Part shown: in pieces, positions 1-9,304 of the stretch
Layout of the letters: each line of letters begins with the position of its first letter
How positions within the stretch are numbered: the first letter of the stretch is position 1
NCBI GenBank assembly: GCA_018648445.1
Contig: JABGRG010000045.1
Coordinates: forward strand, 1-30,262
Source: Rhodospirillales bacterium
GTDB lineage: Bacteria > Pseudomonadota > Alphaproteobacteria > Rhodospirillales_A > JACZKS01
Direction: 5' to 3'
DNA: 30,262 bases
Notes under the pieces: model-generated
What the model saw: only the letters and a program-made list of their open reading frames with translations
Told to the model about the DNA's origin: nothing
Database searches by the model: none
Program-made: the position numbers and the translations under genes

Positions 1-1
1 C

Positions 2-3000
2 GGTTCCGCAGCCGATTTGCAAGGGACAACTGTTGCCATTGAAGATGGTTATGCCACCCTGGAGCTGTTATCAAGTGGCCACCCGGATGTCGATCTTCTC
101 GTCGTTCCGAATACCCTTGAAGCCCTGAAAGCCGTGTCTTCTGGTAAAGCCGACGCGTATGTGGGCAGTCAGATGGTCGCATCCTATCTGATCAAGCAAT
201 ACCTGCTCCCAAATTTGAAAGTGTCGGGTTTTTTCGGAGACGAAACCCAGAAATTCCGCATGGCGGCGCGCAAGGACTGGCCGCTCCTGCGTGACATCGT
301 GAACAAAGGGCTGGCTTCAATCAGCGACGAAGAAAAAAACGCCATCGTCAACAAATACGTCAGTCTTGGTTCCGATGCCGGGGAAGAGCGGGTCGAACTA
401 ACCGACGAAGAGCGGCAGTGGTTAAAAGAAAATCCGGTTATCCGGGTTCACAACGAGATGGACTGGCCACCATTCAACTTTGCGGAAGATGGCGATCCGA
501 AGGGGTTCTCGATCGACTATATGGACCTGCTCGCGTCCAAAATCGGATTGAAGGTTGACTACGTAACCGGTCCAAGCTGGAACGAATTCTTAAGCATGAT
601 GAAGAGTGATGACCTTGAGGTCATGCTCAATATTGTCAGAACGCCGGAACGTGAAAAGTTCCTTCTTTACGCAGATGTCTATGGCTCCAACCCGAATACG
701 ATCCTCAGCCGAAGGTCGGATCCGTATGGCAGCCTGGAAGAACTTTTCGGCAAGACCGTCGCCGTGCCCGAGGGGTATTTTCAAGAAGAAATTCTGAAAA
801 CGGACTTTCCCCAGATCAAACTGCTTTTGGTTAAGGACGCCCGAGAGAGCCTCAAGGCGGTCAGCTTCGGCAAAGCAGATGCGGCCGTCTGTGAACTGGC
901 TGTTTGCAACCATTTTATCAGCCACGGAATGATGACCGACGTGGCGATTTCCGGTGAATTGAAATTGGGTCGGGAAGGCGTCGACAAATTATGGATCGCA
1001 ACCCGCAAAAACCTGCCGATATTGGCGTCCATTCTAAAGAAAGGTATGGATGAGGTTACGCAGAGCGAGAAGCAGCGGCTGGTCAGGCGGTGGATCGGCA
1101 CAAATGAACCGGAAGCTGATGTCATCAAGCAGGTTCCCTTAACGGAAACGGAACGGCTGTGGCTAAGAGAAAACCCCTTTACGCGACTTGCCGTTCTTGA
1201 AGACTGGAAGCCTTACGACATTACGGCGGCGGATGGTCGGCATACCGGGCTGCACAGCGACCTTCTCGCACTGATCAACCGTCATTTGGGAACCAGCATT
1301 ACCCCAATTCCCTTCCCTTCATGGAAAGAAGCCTACGCAAAGGCGTCGACCGGCGAAATAGACGGGATCATGGGGCTGAGTTGGACGAAGGAGCGTGAAG
1401 ATACATTCTATTTCTCGCCGCCCTACCACTATAAGGCGGCGGATATCGTTGTTCGTGATGACGACACGTCCATCATTAAATGGTCCGATCTAGACGGAAA
1501 GAAGGTCTGGGTTCGGGCGAATTCATCCCTGGCCGTCAAGCTCCGCGCGGAAATTCCCGGTGCAAAGATTTTGGCGGCTGAGAGCGAAGCGGCAGGGTTG
1601 AAGGCCTTGTCCGAGGGCGAAGGCGACGCTTATCTGGCCTGGATTAGCGAAGATGCGGACGGTTTGAAGGCAATGGGCTTAAGGGTCGGCGGAGAAATCG
1701 ACACACGTCAGGGTGAATTCACCATCGGCGTACACAAAAGCCGCCATCTGGTTGCCGACATCATCCGAAAGGGTATGCAAGCCATTTCCATCAAAGAGAT
1801 GGCAAACCTCAGAAACAAGTGGTTCTTTTCCGACAATTACGCGGTCGCTCTGAATGACGCCGAAAAAGCCTGGCTGGCGCGCCACAAGAAGGTTCGGGTC
1901 ATGGTTGGCACGTGGCCCCCGTTCCATTTTTCAGAGGACGCCCAGCATAAGGGCATGGCCCTGGATTACGTTCGGACCGCCCTTGATGTCCTTGGTCTGG
2001 AAATCGAACCCGTTCCCATGAAATGGCACGATGCGCTCAAGGGCATCACCAGCGACAATAAGATTATCGACCTTCTGCCGACCATTGCACGCAGCCCGGA
2101 ACGCGAAGAGATGGTCAATATCACGCGCGACTACCTGTCGTTTCCAAGGGTGATTTTTACGCGCAAGGAATTCGACCCCGGCTCGTTGATGGATGCCCAC
2201 GGCAAAACCGTTGCCGTGGAAAAGAACTTCATCACCCACAAACTTCTGGCCAAGGATCATCCCGAGATCACGCTTCTGCCCCTCGCCACCACCCGCGAAG
2301 CCATTGAGGCAGTGTCCTTTGGCAACGCCGACGCCTATGTCGGCAATATGGCCGTCGGTAATTATCTGATTGAAAAACTTGGGCTGACCAACCTCAAGGT
2401 CGCTGCTCAAACCACCTATAAGTCAGATATTCAAGCGATCGGCGTACGCAAGGATTGGCCCGAACTGGCGGCAATGATCAACAAGGTATTGGCTGTTTTG
2501 CCCGAAAGCGCCCATCGGGATATTCGGCGCCGCTGGTTACCCTCCACCGCCGACGATACGGCCAGGGCCTCGCGGGTCGATCTTTCCGCTGCCGAGCGAA
2601 AGTGGCTTGCCGAGCATCCCAGTTTTCGCCTTGGCATTGACGCCAGTTGGCCGCCGTTCGAGTTCATCGATGAATCCGGCAAATACAGCGGCATCAGTTC
2701 GGGCTATATCGAGACCATCAGCGAATTACTGGGCGTCGAGACGGAAGTGGTTCCGAACCTCACATGGACGGAGGTTATGGAAAAGGCCCGGACCGGCGAG
2801 GTTGACATCATTCCGGCTATGGCGCGAACCGACGAACGGGCCGAACACTACAATTTCACCAAGCCCTACATCACCTTCCCCCTTGTTATCGCCGTTGGCA
2901 AAAAGGCGCCCTTCGTCAGCACACTGGAGGACTTGGCGGGAATGCGTGTCGGCGTGGTCAAAAACTATTCCATCCATGAAATGTTGGTGGCTGACTACCC

Positions 3001-5878
3001 GAAAATCGCCGCCGTGCCGTACGGCACTTTGTTAGACGGGCTTGAGGCCCTGAACGAAGGCAGGGTCGATGCCTTCATCGATAATCTTGGCACCATCACC
3101 TACATGACCGGCAAGGGAAACCTGGAAAATGTCCGGGTCGTTGCGCCCATTGATGCCACCTTCAATCTTTCCGTGGCGGTGCGCAAGGACTGGCCGGAAC
3201 TGGTCCCCATCCTTAACAAGGCGCTGGACGCGCTGACCGAACGGGAAAAGACGAGCATCCGCAACACTTGGATGGCGCTGGAGGTGACCTTTGGCCTGGA
3301 CACCCGAACCATTCTGACCTGGGCTATTCCCATTGGGGCGGGTGTCCTCATCGTGTTCTTCACTTTCGTTTTTTGGAATCGCCGCCTTGGCGCCGAGGTT
3401 AACGAACGCAAGCGGGCCGAAGAGGAAGTAGCTCAACGAACCAACCTGCTGCAGGCCGTTCTCAGCTCCATGACCCAAGGCATCGTGGCCTTTGATAAGG
3501 ATCTCAATCTAACGTCGTGGAACAACCAGTTCCTGACAATTCGTGAATACCCGAAAGAGATGGCCTATGTGGGGGCCAAATTCGAGAGCTTCATGAATTA
3601 CGATGTCTCGCGCAGTGAGTTCGACACCGATGATCCCGAGCGTGGCGTCAGCGAACAGGTTATGCGCGCCCGGAAATTTGAGCCCCATGAGTTCGAGCGT
3701 CGACGCCCCGACGGTACCTATATCGAAGTCCGCGGCGGTCCCATCCCGGGCGGCGGGTTTGTCAGCACTTACACGGATATCACGCTGCGCAAGCAGAACG
3801 AGGAAGAGCTAAAGCAGGCGATGGAAAAGGCGGAAACGGCGACGCAGGCCAAGTCGTCCTTCCTTGCCGCCATGAGCCACGAAATTCGAACGCCCATGAA
3901 CGGCGTCGTCGGCATGATCGACCTGTTGCGCGAAACGAAACTCGACGCCGATCAGCATCAGATGATGCGCACGGTGCGTGATTCGGCATTTTCGCTGTTG
4001 CAGATCATCAACGACATTCTCGATTTCTCGAAGATCGAGGCGGGCAAATTGGCGGTTGAATCCATCCCCGTATCGGTCCGTGACGTGGTTGAAGGCGTTG
4101 CTGAAACCCTGTTGCCGATCACGGCTCCGAAAAAGATCGAGCTTCTTATCTATATCGATCCCAATATCCCCTCGTGGGTGTTGAGCGATCAGGTCCGCCT
4201 TCGCCAGATATTGTTCAACATCGCCGGCAACGCCACCAAATTCACCGAAACGACACCCGACAAGAAGGGCGTTGTGATGGTTAGCGCCGATCATTTGGCG
4301 GGGGAGAATGAGAAGCAGGCCAAGGTCCGTTTCTCGATCAATGACAACGGCATCGGGATGTCGAAATCGGTAGTCGCTGGCTTGTTCAAACCGTTCACGC
4401 AGGCTGAAAGTTCAACGACCCGGCGTTTCGGCGGAACGGGGCTGGGGTTGTCCATTTGCAAAAACCTGACCGATATCATGAATGGCGAGATCGAGGTCGA
4501 GAGCGTAGAGGGCGAAGGCTCGACGTTTAGTATCACGTTGCCCTTTGAGATCGCCGACAGGACTGCCGACAGGGACGACCTTCATGACCTTTCGGGGGCC
4601 AATGTTCTGGTTGTTGCCAGTGACGAACAAAGTCGAACGCTGGCGACCGAATACCTCAACCACTATGGCGCGACGACACAGCTGACCGATGCGATTGAAG
4701 AGGTGGACGGGCTGGTCGTATTGGCGCGGGACAAGAGCGCGCCGGTAAACATCGTGCTGGTCGACTCCGCCTGGGGCGATGCGCTGCAACAGGAGATGAT
4801 GAAAGCTGTCAGGGACGCCGCTCCCAATATGCGTTTCGTCGTTCTTACCGCGGATCGAACGGTGCGGATGGGAATGACATTGCCGGACAAGGTCGTGGTT
4901 GCGAACAACCCGCTCAAGCGCTCGGCCTTTGTTCGGGGTGTTGCAATGGCCGCGGGCGTCGCCAGTCCCGACGTCGACACAACGGAAGGCCCGCAGTTGA
5001 AATCCGGGAAGAAAGTGCCGAGCGTCGACGAGGCCAAGGCCATGGGGCAACTGATCCTCATCGCCGAGGACAACCTGACCAATCAGGACGTCATCAAACG
5101 GCAACTTGCGGTTCTGGGGTATGCCTGTGAAGTCAGGGACGACGGCAAGCAAGCGCTCGAGGCATGGAAGGAGGGCAAATACGCCGTTCTTCTGACCGAT
5201 TGCCATATGCCCGAGATGGATGGCTATGAATTGACCGGCGCCGTTCGCAAGGCGGAGAAGGAGGAGGGGGACGAAGCGGTGCGTATCCCCATTATCGCCA
5301 TTACAGCCAACGCGCTGCAGGGCGAGGGCGACCGGTGCCTGGAAGCGGGAATGGACGACTACCTGTCCAAGCCGCTGGAAATGGACAAGCTCAAACAGAC
5401 CCTGGCCAGATGGATGCCCGCCTCGGCGTTGACGGCCAGCGAACCGGCCGTTGGCGAAGAACCTGCCCCGCTTCCCGCCGAAGCAGCCCCGCCTGCGCTT
5501 GAGGAAGACGCCGCACCCGAACCCGCACCCGAACCCGCAGTGGCACAAGGCGAGGCCATCGATGCGGTCGCGCTGAAGGACGTGTTTGGCGACGATGACG
5601 AGACCTTCAAGGAAATCCTCATGGACTTCATCTCGCCGACCCGAGGCATCGTCCAGGAAATCAAGGACGCCTACGATGGCCACAATTCGACGGAAATCGG
5701 GGCCGCCGCGCACAAGCTGAAGTCATCGTCACGGTCGGTTGGCGCGCATGCCCTGGCCGATCTTTGTCAAAAACTGGAAGCCGCCGGCAAGGCCGATGAC
5801 TGGGACGGCGTCGAGGCCCTTTATCCGGACCTCGACGGCCTCGTGCAATCGGTTGAAGAATACATCGGGGCCTTGTAA
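2..5878 (+). CDS. Giant hybrid sensor histidine kinase with tandem Venus-flytrap domains (5' end outside window)
   Basis: The reading frame is open from base 2, so the start lies upstream; the TTG at 17 falls inside a solute-binding domain and is not a start. About 1958 residues are visible. Order: second lobe of one bacterial solute-binding (SBP_bac_3/PBPb) module to about 390, then four complete modules beginning near 391, 1136, 1850 and 2579, each opening with an LxxxERxWL-type linker and, in three of them, a WPPF motif. A membrane segment follows (3311-3380), then PAS (about 3440-3800), HisKA with SHEIRTPMNG (His codon 3878), HATPase with DNGIGMS and GGTGLGLS, a degenerate receiver (about 4590-4955), an intact receiver with TDCHMPEMDG (Asp codon 5198) and an HPt domain with AHKLKSSS (His codon 5711). 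The architecture resembles BvgS-type kinases, which normally carry two flytrap domains. A Pro/Ala/Glu-rich linker separates receiver and HPt. Ligands are unknown. The adjacent cyclase receiver is the likely phosphorelay output. Confidence 0.93.
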   Translation, partial: GSAADLQGTTVAIEDGYATLELLSSGHPDVDLLVVPNTLEALKAVSSGKADAYVGSQMVASYLIKQYLLPNLKVSGFFGDETQKFRMAARKDWPLLRDIVNKGLASISDEEKNAIVNKYVSLGSDAGEERVELTDEERQWLKENPVIRVHNEMDWPPFNFAEDGDPKGFSIDYMDLLASKIGLKVDYVTGPSWNEFLSMMKSDDLEVMLNIVRTPEREKFLLYADVYGSNPNTILSRRSDPYGSLEELFGKTVAVPEGYFQEEILKTDFPQIKLLLVKDARESLKAVSFGKADAAVCELAVCNHFISHGMMTDVAISGELKLGREGVDKLWIATRKNLPILASILKKGMDEVTQSEKQRLVRRWIGTNEPEADVIKQVPLTETERLWLRENPFTRLAVLEDWKPYDITAADGRHTGLHSDLLALINRHLGTSITPIPFPSWKEAYAKASTGEIDGIMGLSWTKEREDTFYFSPPYHYKAADIVVRDDDTSIIKWSDLDGKKVWVRANSSLAVKLRAEIPGAKILAAESEAAGLKALSEGEGDAYLAWISEDADGLKAMGLRVGGEIDTRQGEFTIGVHKSRHLVADIIRKGMQAISIKEMANLRNKWFFSDNYAVALNDAEKAWLARHKKVRVMVGTWPPFHFSEDAQHKGMALDYVRTALDVLGLEIEPVPMKWHDALKGITSDNKIIDLLPTIARSPEREEMVNITRDYLSFPRVIFTRKEFDPGSLMDAHGKTVAVEKNFITHKLLAKDHPEITLLPLATTREAIEAVSFGNADAYVGNMAVGNYLIEKLGLTNLKVAAQTTYKSDIQAIGVRKDWPELAAMINKVLAVLPESAHRDIRRRWLPSTADDTARASRVDLSAAERKWLAEHPSFRLGIDASWPPFEFIDESGKYSGISSGYIETISELLGVETEVVPNLTWTEVMEKARTGEVDIIPAMARTDERAEHYNFTKPYITFPLVIAVGKKAPFVSTLEDLAGMRVGVVKNYSIHEMLVADYPKIAAVPYGTLLDGLEALNEGRVDAFIDNLGTITYMTGKGNLENVRVVAPIDATFNLSVAVRKDWPELVPILNKALDALTEREKTSIRNTWMALEVTFGLDTRTILTWAIPIGAGVLIVFFTFVFWNRRLGAEVNERKRAEEEVAQRTNLLQAVLSSMTQGIVAFDKDLNLTSWNNQFLTIREYPKEMAYVGAKFESFMNYDVSRSEFDTDDPERGVSEQVMRARKFEPHEFERRRPDGTYIEVRGGPIPGGGFVSTYTDITLRKQNEEELKQAMEKAETATQAKSSFLAAMSHEIRTPMNGVVGMIDLLRETKLDADQHQMMRTVRDSAFSLLQIINDILDFSKIEAGKLAVESIPVSVRDVVEGVAETLLPITAPKKIELLIYIDPNIPSWVLSDQVRLRQILFNIAGNATKFTETTPDKKGVVMVSADHLAGENEKQAKVRFSINDNGIGMSKSVVAGLFKPFTQAESSTTRRFGGTGLGLSICKNLTDIMNGEIEVESVEGEGSTFSITLPFEIADRTADRDDLHDLSGANVLVVASDEQSRTLATEYLNHYGATTQLTDAIEEVDGLVVLARDKSAPVNIVLVDSAWGDALQQEMMKAVRDAAPNMRFVVLTADRTVRMGMTLPDKVVVANNPLKRSAFVRGVAMAAGVASPDVDTTEGPQLKSGKKVPSVDEAKAMGQLILIAEDNLTNQDVIKRQLAVLGYACEVRDDGKQALEAWKEGKYAVLLTDCHMPEMDGYELTGAVRKAEKEEGDEAVRIPIIAITANALQGEGDRCLEAGMDDYLSKPLEMDKLKQTLARWMPASALTASEPAVGEEPAPLPAEAAPPALEEDAAPEPAPEPAVAQGEAIDAVALKDVFGDDDETFKEILMDFISPTRGIVQEIKDAYDGHNSTEIGAAAHKLKSSSRSVGAHALADLCQKLEAAGKADDWDGVEALYPDLDGLVQSVEEYIGAL

Positions 5879-5919
5879 AATCCGGGCTCCAGGGAATGGA
5901 ATTTTCCATATTTGATAGC

Positions 5920-5926
5920 AAGGTGG
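5920..5926 (+). promoter_or_regulatory. Shine-Dalgarno site deciding the cyclase GTG start
   Basis: AAGGTGG lies 6 bases before the GTG at 5933. The only alternative in-frame start, a TTG at 5912, lies upstream of this site, so the GTG is preferred. Confidence 0.7.
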
Positions 5927-5932
5927 AAAAAC

Positions 5933-6979
5933 GTGGCTGATCAACCTTTCAAACTGCTGACCGTCGATGACGAGGAATTCAACCGCAAGCTCCTCGTCCG
6001 CCACCTCAAGAAAGAGGGGTTCGACAACGTCGATACCGCCGAGAACGGGCAGCAGGCCATGGAGATGGCGCGGGCCGGGGACTATGACCTGGTCATGACG
6101 GATATCGAGATGCCCGAGATGGACGGTATCGCGGTGCTCGAAGCCATGAAGGCCGATATGCGTCTGCGCGATGTCCCGGTGATCATGATTTCGGGGGTCG
6201 AGGACATGACCGCCGTGGTCAAATGCATCGAACTTGGCGCCGAGGACTATCTGCGCAAGCCCTTTAACCCGGTGATGCTGAAAGCCCGCGTGACAGCCAG
6301 CCTGGAAAAGAAGCGCCTGCGCGATCTGGAATCCGTGCACATGCAGCAATTGAAGGTGGAAAAAAAGAAATCCGACAAGCTGCTGAACGTGATCCTTCCC
6401 AATGCCGCGGCTAGCGAGTTGAAGGCCACCGGCAAGGTGGTGCCGCGCCGTTATGACGATGTGGCAATCCTGTTTTGCGACATCGTCAGCTTCACCACGT
6501 TTTGCGAAAAACACGATGCCGCCGAGGTGGTCGACGGGCTGCAGGCCCTGTTCACCGCGTTCGAGCGCGTCACCAACGAAAACGAGATGGAAAAGATCAA
6601 AACCATCGGCGACGAATTCATGGCCTCGGCGGGGCTGACCCGCACCAACTACACCCCGCTTCTGTCCGCCGTGAAGTGCGGCCTCGGCATGGCAGCGGCC
6701 ACGGCGGAACTGGATGTCGACTGGCAGGTCCGCGTCGGCGTCCATGTGGGACCCGTGGTCGCGGGCATCGTCGGCGATCAGAAATACCAGTTCGACGTCT
6801 GGGGCGACACGGTGAACACGGCGGCCCGCATGGCCGGAATGGGATCGCCCGGCACCGTCGCCATGACCTACGACGCGTGGCTGAAAGTGCAGGACGAATG
6901 CCAGGGCCGCTCCCTGGGGCAGATCGACGTCAAAGGCAAAGGCAAAATCGAACTGGTGGAATGCACCGGGGTTCTCTGA
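5933..6979 (+). CDS. Response regulator with class III adenylyl cyclase output domain
   Basis: 348 residues from a GTG start. Residues 1-125 form a receiver: acidic pair in TVDDEE, phosphoacceptor Asp57 in MTDIEMPEMDG, and KPF near its end. A helical linker rich in Lys and Leu (about 130-165) leads to a class III nucleotide cyclase domain (about 172-340). The catalytic set looks complete: metal-binding Asp183 (CDIVSFT) and Asp227 (KTIGDE), adenine-selecting Lys223 and Asp288 (FDVWGD), and transition-state Asn295 and Arg299 (NTAAR). In this family the Lys/Asp pair indicates ATP rather than GTP, so cAMP is the expected product, made in the cytoplasm by a dimer. The gene begins 54 bp after the sensor kinase on the same strand, so the HPt domain of the kinase is the likely phosphodonor. 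That coupling is inference; the domain calls are strong. Confidence 0.92.
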   Translation: MADQPFKLLTVDDEEFNRKLLVRHLKKEGFDNVDTAENGQQAMEMARAGDYDLVMTDIEMPEMDGIAVLEAMKADMRLRDVPVIMISGVEDMTAVVKCIELGAEDYLRKPFNPVMLKARVTASLEKKRLRDLESVHMQQLKVEKKKSDKLLNVILPNAAASELKATGKVVPRRYDDVAILFCDIVSFTTFCEKHDAAEVVDGLQALFTAFERVTNENEMEKIKTIGDEFMASAGLTRTNYTPLLSAVKCGLGMAAATAELDVDWQVRVGVHVGPVVAGIVGDQKYQFDVWGDTVNTAARMAGMGSPGTVAMTYDAWLKVQDECQGRSLGQIDVKGKGKIELVECTGVL

Positions 6980-7058
6980 CGATCAAGAGCCCCAAAGTGT
7001 GTTTTTAGGCCACGAAACGCCGTGCCGCCAGCTTGCTTCCGAGGTGTGATGCTCGAAC

Positions 7059-7077
7059 AATCGGCATCGATTTTTTT
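7059..7077 (+). terminator. Possible weak intrinsic terminator after the cyclase gene
   Basis: A short hairpin, AATCG-GCAT-CGATT, runs into seven T residues. The stem is only 5 bp, so termination is uncertain. It lies 80 bp after the cyclase stop and just before the STAS-like gene. Confidence 0.3.
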
Positions 7078-7108
7078 GCGATAAAGCTCAGAGACCCAAG
7101 GTCCCGCC

Positions 7109-7528
7109 ATGCCTTTCGACTTCAAAAAAACAGACAATGGTTTGGGAATTTCTGTAACGGGATGGGGTGCCATCACCGACGAGGAGTATGAATGCTTCGC
7201 TGAGGGGTTGATTGAAGAATCCCTGACCGGAATTCCTCCTCTGTATATTCTTTGCGATTACACGGCGGTGACGGATGTCAGCCTGTCTCGGGAAACCCTC
7301 CGAGCTGTTGCGGAAAAACAGATCGAAGCGTCCGCAGACATGCCTGACACCATCATCGCGATCATAGCCGACGGCGATCTGATTTTTGGCTTGTCGAGAA
7401 TGTGGGAAATCCTCGCTGATAGAGCGAAATGGGACACCCACGTATTTCGCAGTCAAACAGAGGCCAAAGACTGGATCCAGATTGGGGTCCGGTTCAACCC
7501 CAGAGGTCAAAATTTGACCTTCCAGTGA
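7109..7528 (+). CDS. Small STAS/SpoIIAA-like protein of unknown function
   Basis: 139 residues starting at ATG 7109, with an AAGG about 10 bases upstream. There is no signal peptide or membrane segment. Alternating beta and helix pattern, a central ILCDYTAVTDVS stretch (strand, loop, Asp/Ser-containing turn) and a later IIAIIADGD strand suggest the SpoIIAA/STAS-like fold found in many proteobacterial stand-alone proteins. The assignment rests on pattern only, with no catalytic motif. It follows the kinase-cyclase pair on the same strand after 129 bp and a weak terminator-like hairpin, so a link to that signalling module is possible but unproven. It converges with the next gene. Confidence 0.7.
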   Translation: MPFDFKKTDNGLGISVTGWGAITDEEYECFAEGLIEESLTGIPPLYILCDYTAVTDVSLSRETLRAVAEKQIEASADMPDTIIAIIADGDLIFGLSRMWEILADRAKWDTHVFRSQTEAKDWIQIGVRFNPRGQNLTFQ

Positions 7529-7608
7529 CATCGTTTTCCGCCGGTGGCGCGCGATCCTTCTTTGAAAATCACGTTCAAGCGCCACGCCAGCTACCCTCCG
7601 GCCTCCCC

Positions 7609-9282
7609 CTACTTCGCCGCTGCCCTGATCCCCGTAATCGTCCCTCCCGGCACGATGTCTTCGGGGTCGAGGCGCAACTCCAGTATGGCGGGTTGATTGG
7701 AGGCCACCGCGCGCTTGAACGCCGGGATGAAGTCTTCGGTGGTTTCGACGATCTCGCCGTAGCCGCCGTAGGCGCGGGCGAGGGCCGCGAAATCCGGGTT
7801 GATCAGTTGCGAGCCGACGGTTCGTTCGGGGTAATTGCGTTCCTGGTGCATGCGGATGGTGCCATACTGGCCGTTGTTGGCCACCAGCACGATGATGTTG
7901 AGGCCGTACTGCACGGCGGTGGCCATTTCCTGTCCGGTCATCAAAAAGTCGCCGTCGCCGGTAAAGCACACCACCGTGCGTTCCGGGTGGGTGGCCTTGG
8001 CCGCGACGGCGGCCGGGACGGCGTAGCCCATGGCGCCGCTGGTTGGGCCCAGTTGCGTCCCCAAGAGCTTGAAGGTGAGGAAGCGGTGCGCCCACACGGC
8101 GTAGTTTCCGGCACCGTTGGTGATGATGGCGTCGTCGGGCAGAATCTCGCCCAGTTGCGCCACGGCCTGCGCGAAGTTGAGCGCGCCGGCGGCCTTGGGC
8201 GGGGTCGAGAAGGTCTTGTATTCGTCGCGGCACTGGGCCAGCCAGCCGGTCCGGCTTGCGCCGTCTACTGGCTCAAGCGCGCGCGCGGCGGCGAAGAATT
8301 CGGGCATGCCCGAAACGATGGGCAGATTGGGCGTATAAACGCGGCCCAGTTCCTCGGGGCCGGGATACACGTGCACAAGGGTCTGGCGCGGCGTCGGGAT
8401 GCCCATTAGCGTGTAGCTGCGGGTCGTCATTTCGCCCATGCGCGCACCGGCGACGATCAGCAGATCGGCTTCCTTGACGCGCTCGCCCAATGGCACGCTC
8501 GCGCCGGCGCCCAAAAATCCAATGTAGCAATCGCTGGCGTTGTCAATGTGGTCCTGGCAGCGGAACGAGGCGGCGACGGGGATTTGGTTGGCTTCGGCGA
8601 ACGCCTGCACGTCGGCGCACGCGGCGTCCGTCCAGCCGCTGCCGCCCACCACGATCATGGGCCGCTCCGCCTTGTCCAGCAGCACGCGCAATTCGTCCAT
8701 CTGGGCGGCGGCGGGGCTGGCTTGGGCGACGTTATAGGGCCGGGTGTCGATGGCGTCGGCCTTGTCGCGCAGCATGTCTTCGGGCAGGGCAAGCACCACC
8801 GGCCCCTTGCGCCCGTTCATGGCCACGTGGAAGGCCTGGCTGATGTATTCGGGGAGGCGGGCGGCATCGTCCACCTGGGTCACCCATTTGGCCATTTCGC
8901 CGAACATGCGCCGGAAATCCATCTCCTGGAAGGCTTCGCGATCCAGCATGGAACGCCCGACCTGACCGATCAGCAGGATCATGGGCGTCGAGTCCTGAAA
9001 CGCCGTATGTACGCCGATGGACGCATTGGTGGCCCCCGGCCCCCGGGTGACGAAACAAATGCCGGGCCGCCCGGTCATCTTGCCATAGGCCTCGGCCATG
9101 TTGGCGGCCCCGCCTTCCTGACGGCAGGTGATGAGCGACACCTCGTGGCTGGTGTCGAAAAAGGCGTCCAGCGCGGCCAGATAGCTTTCGCCGGGCACGC
9201 AGAATACGCTGTCCACACCGTGAATGCGCAGGGCGTCCACCAAAATCTGGCCGCCGGTGCGTCTGTTGTCACCGTCCGTCAT
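7609..9282 (-). CDS. Thiamine-diphosphate-dependent enzyme, acetolactate synthase-like
   Basis: 557 residues, the usual length of the IlvB/POX/benzoylformate decarboxylase superfamily. The ATG at 9282 has a CGGAGA site upstream. The N-terminal pyrimidine-binding domain carries the catalytic Glu56 (RQEGGAA) and a RGPGATN motif. A central domain contains VVGGSG. The C-terminal domain has the cofactor motif GDGDF at 442-446 followed by ANNGQYG. It therefore should bind ThDP and Mg2+ and act on a 2-keto acid by carboligation or decarboxylation in the cytoplasm. True acetolactate synthase is less likely, since no IlvN/IlvH regulatory subunit gene is adjacent. It lies 22 bp after a NIPSNAP gene on the same strand, probably in one transcript. 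The substrate cannot be read from the sequence. Confidence 0.9.
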   Translation of the reverse strand: MTDGDNRRTGGQILVDALRIHGVDSVFCVPGESYLAALDAFFDTSHEVSLITCRQEGGAANMAEAYGKMTGRPGICFVTRGPGATNASIGVHTAFQDSTPMILLIGQVGRSMLDREAFQEMDFRRMFGEMAKWVTQVDDAARLPEYISQAFHVAMNGRKGPVVLALPEDMLRDKADAIDTRPYNVAQASPAAAQMDELRVLLDKAERPMIVVGGSGWTDAACADVQAFAEANQIPVAASFRCQDHIDNASDCYIGFLGAGASVPLGERVKEADLLIVAGARMGEMTTRSYTLMGIPTPRQTLVHVYPGPEELGRVYTPNLPIVSGMPEFFAAARALEPVDGASRTGWLAQCRDEYKTFSTPPKAAGALNFAQAVAQLGEILPDDAIITNGAGNYAVWAHRFLTFKLLGTQLGPTSGAMGYAVPAAVAAKATHPERTVVCFTGDGDFLMTGQEMATAVQYGLNIIVLVANNGQYGTIRMHQERNYPERTVGSQLINPDFAALARAYGGYGEIVETTEDFIPAFKRAVASNQPAILELRLDPEDIVPGGTITGIRAAAK

Positions 9283-9304
9283 GGGTCGTCTCCGGAAATT
9301 GGAT

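Noticed and set aside
4412..5713. A 433-codon minus-strand open frame across the kinase gene
   Set aside because: It is antisense to the well-supported HATPase, receiver and HPt regions, has Arg/Gly/His-rich composition and no recognisable domain. It is a GC-rich shadow frame.
7544..7585. Inverted repeat GTGGCGC/GCGCCAC between the convergent STAS-like and ThDP genes, considered as a shared terminator
   Set aside because: The loop is 28 bases and no T run follows on either strand, so it does not look like an intrinsic terminator.
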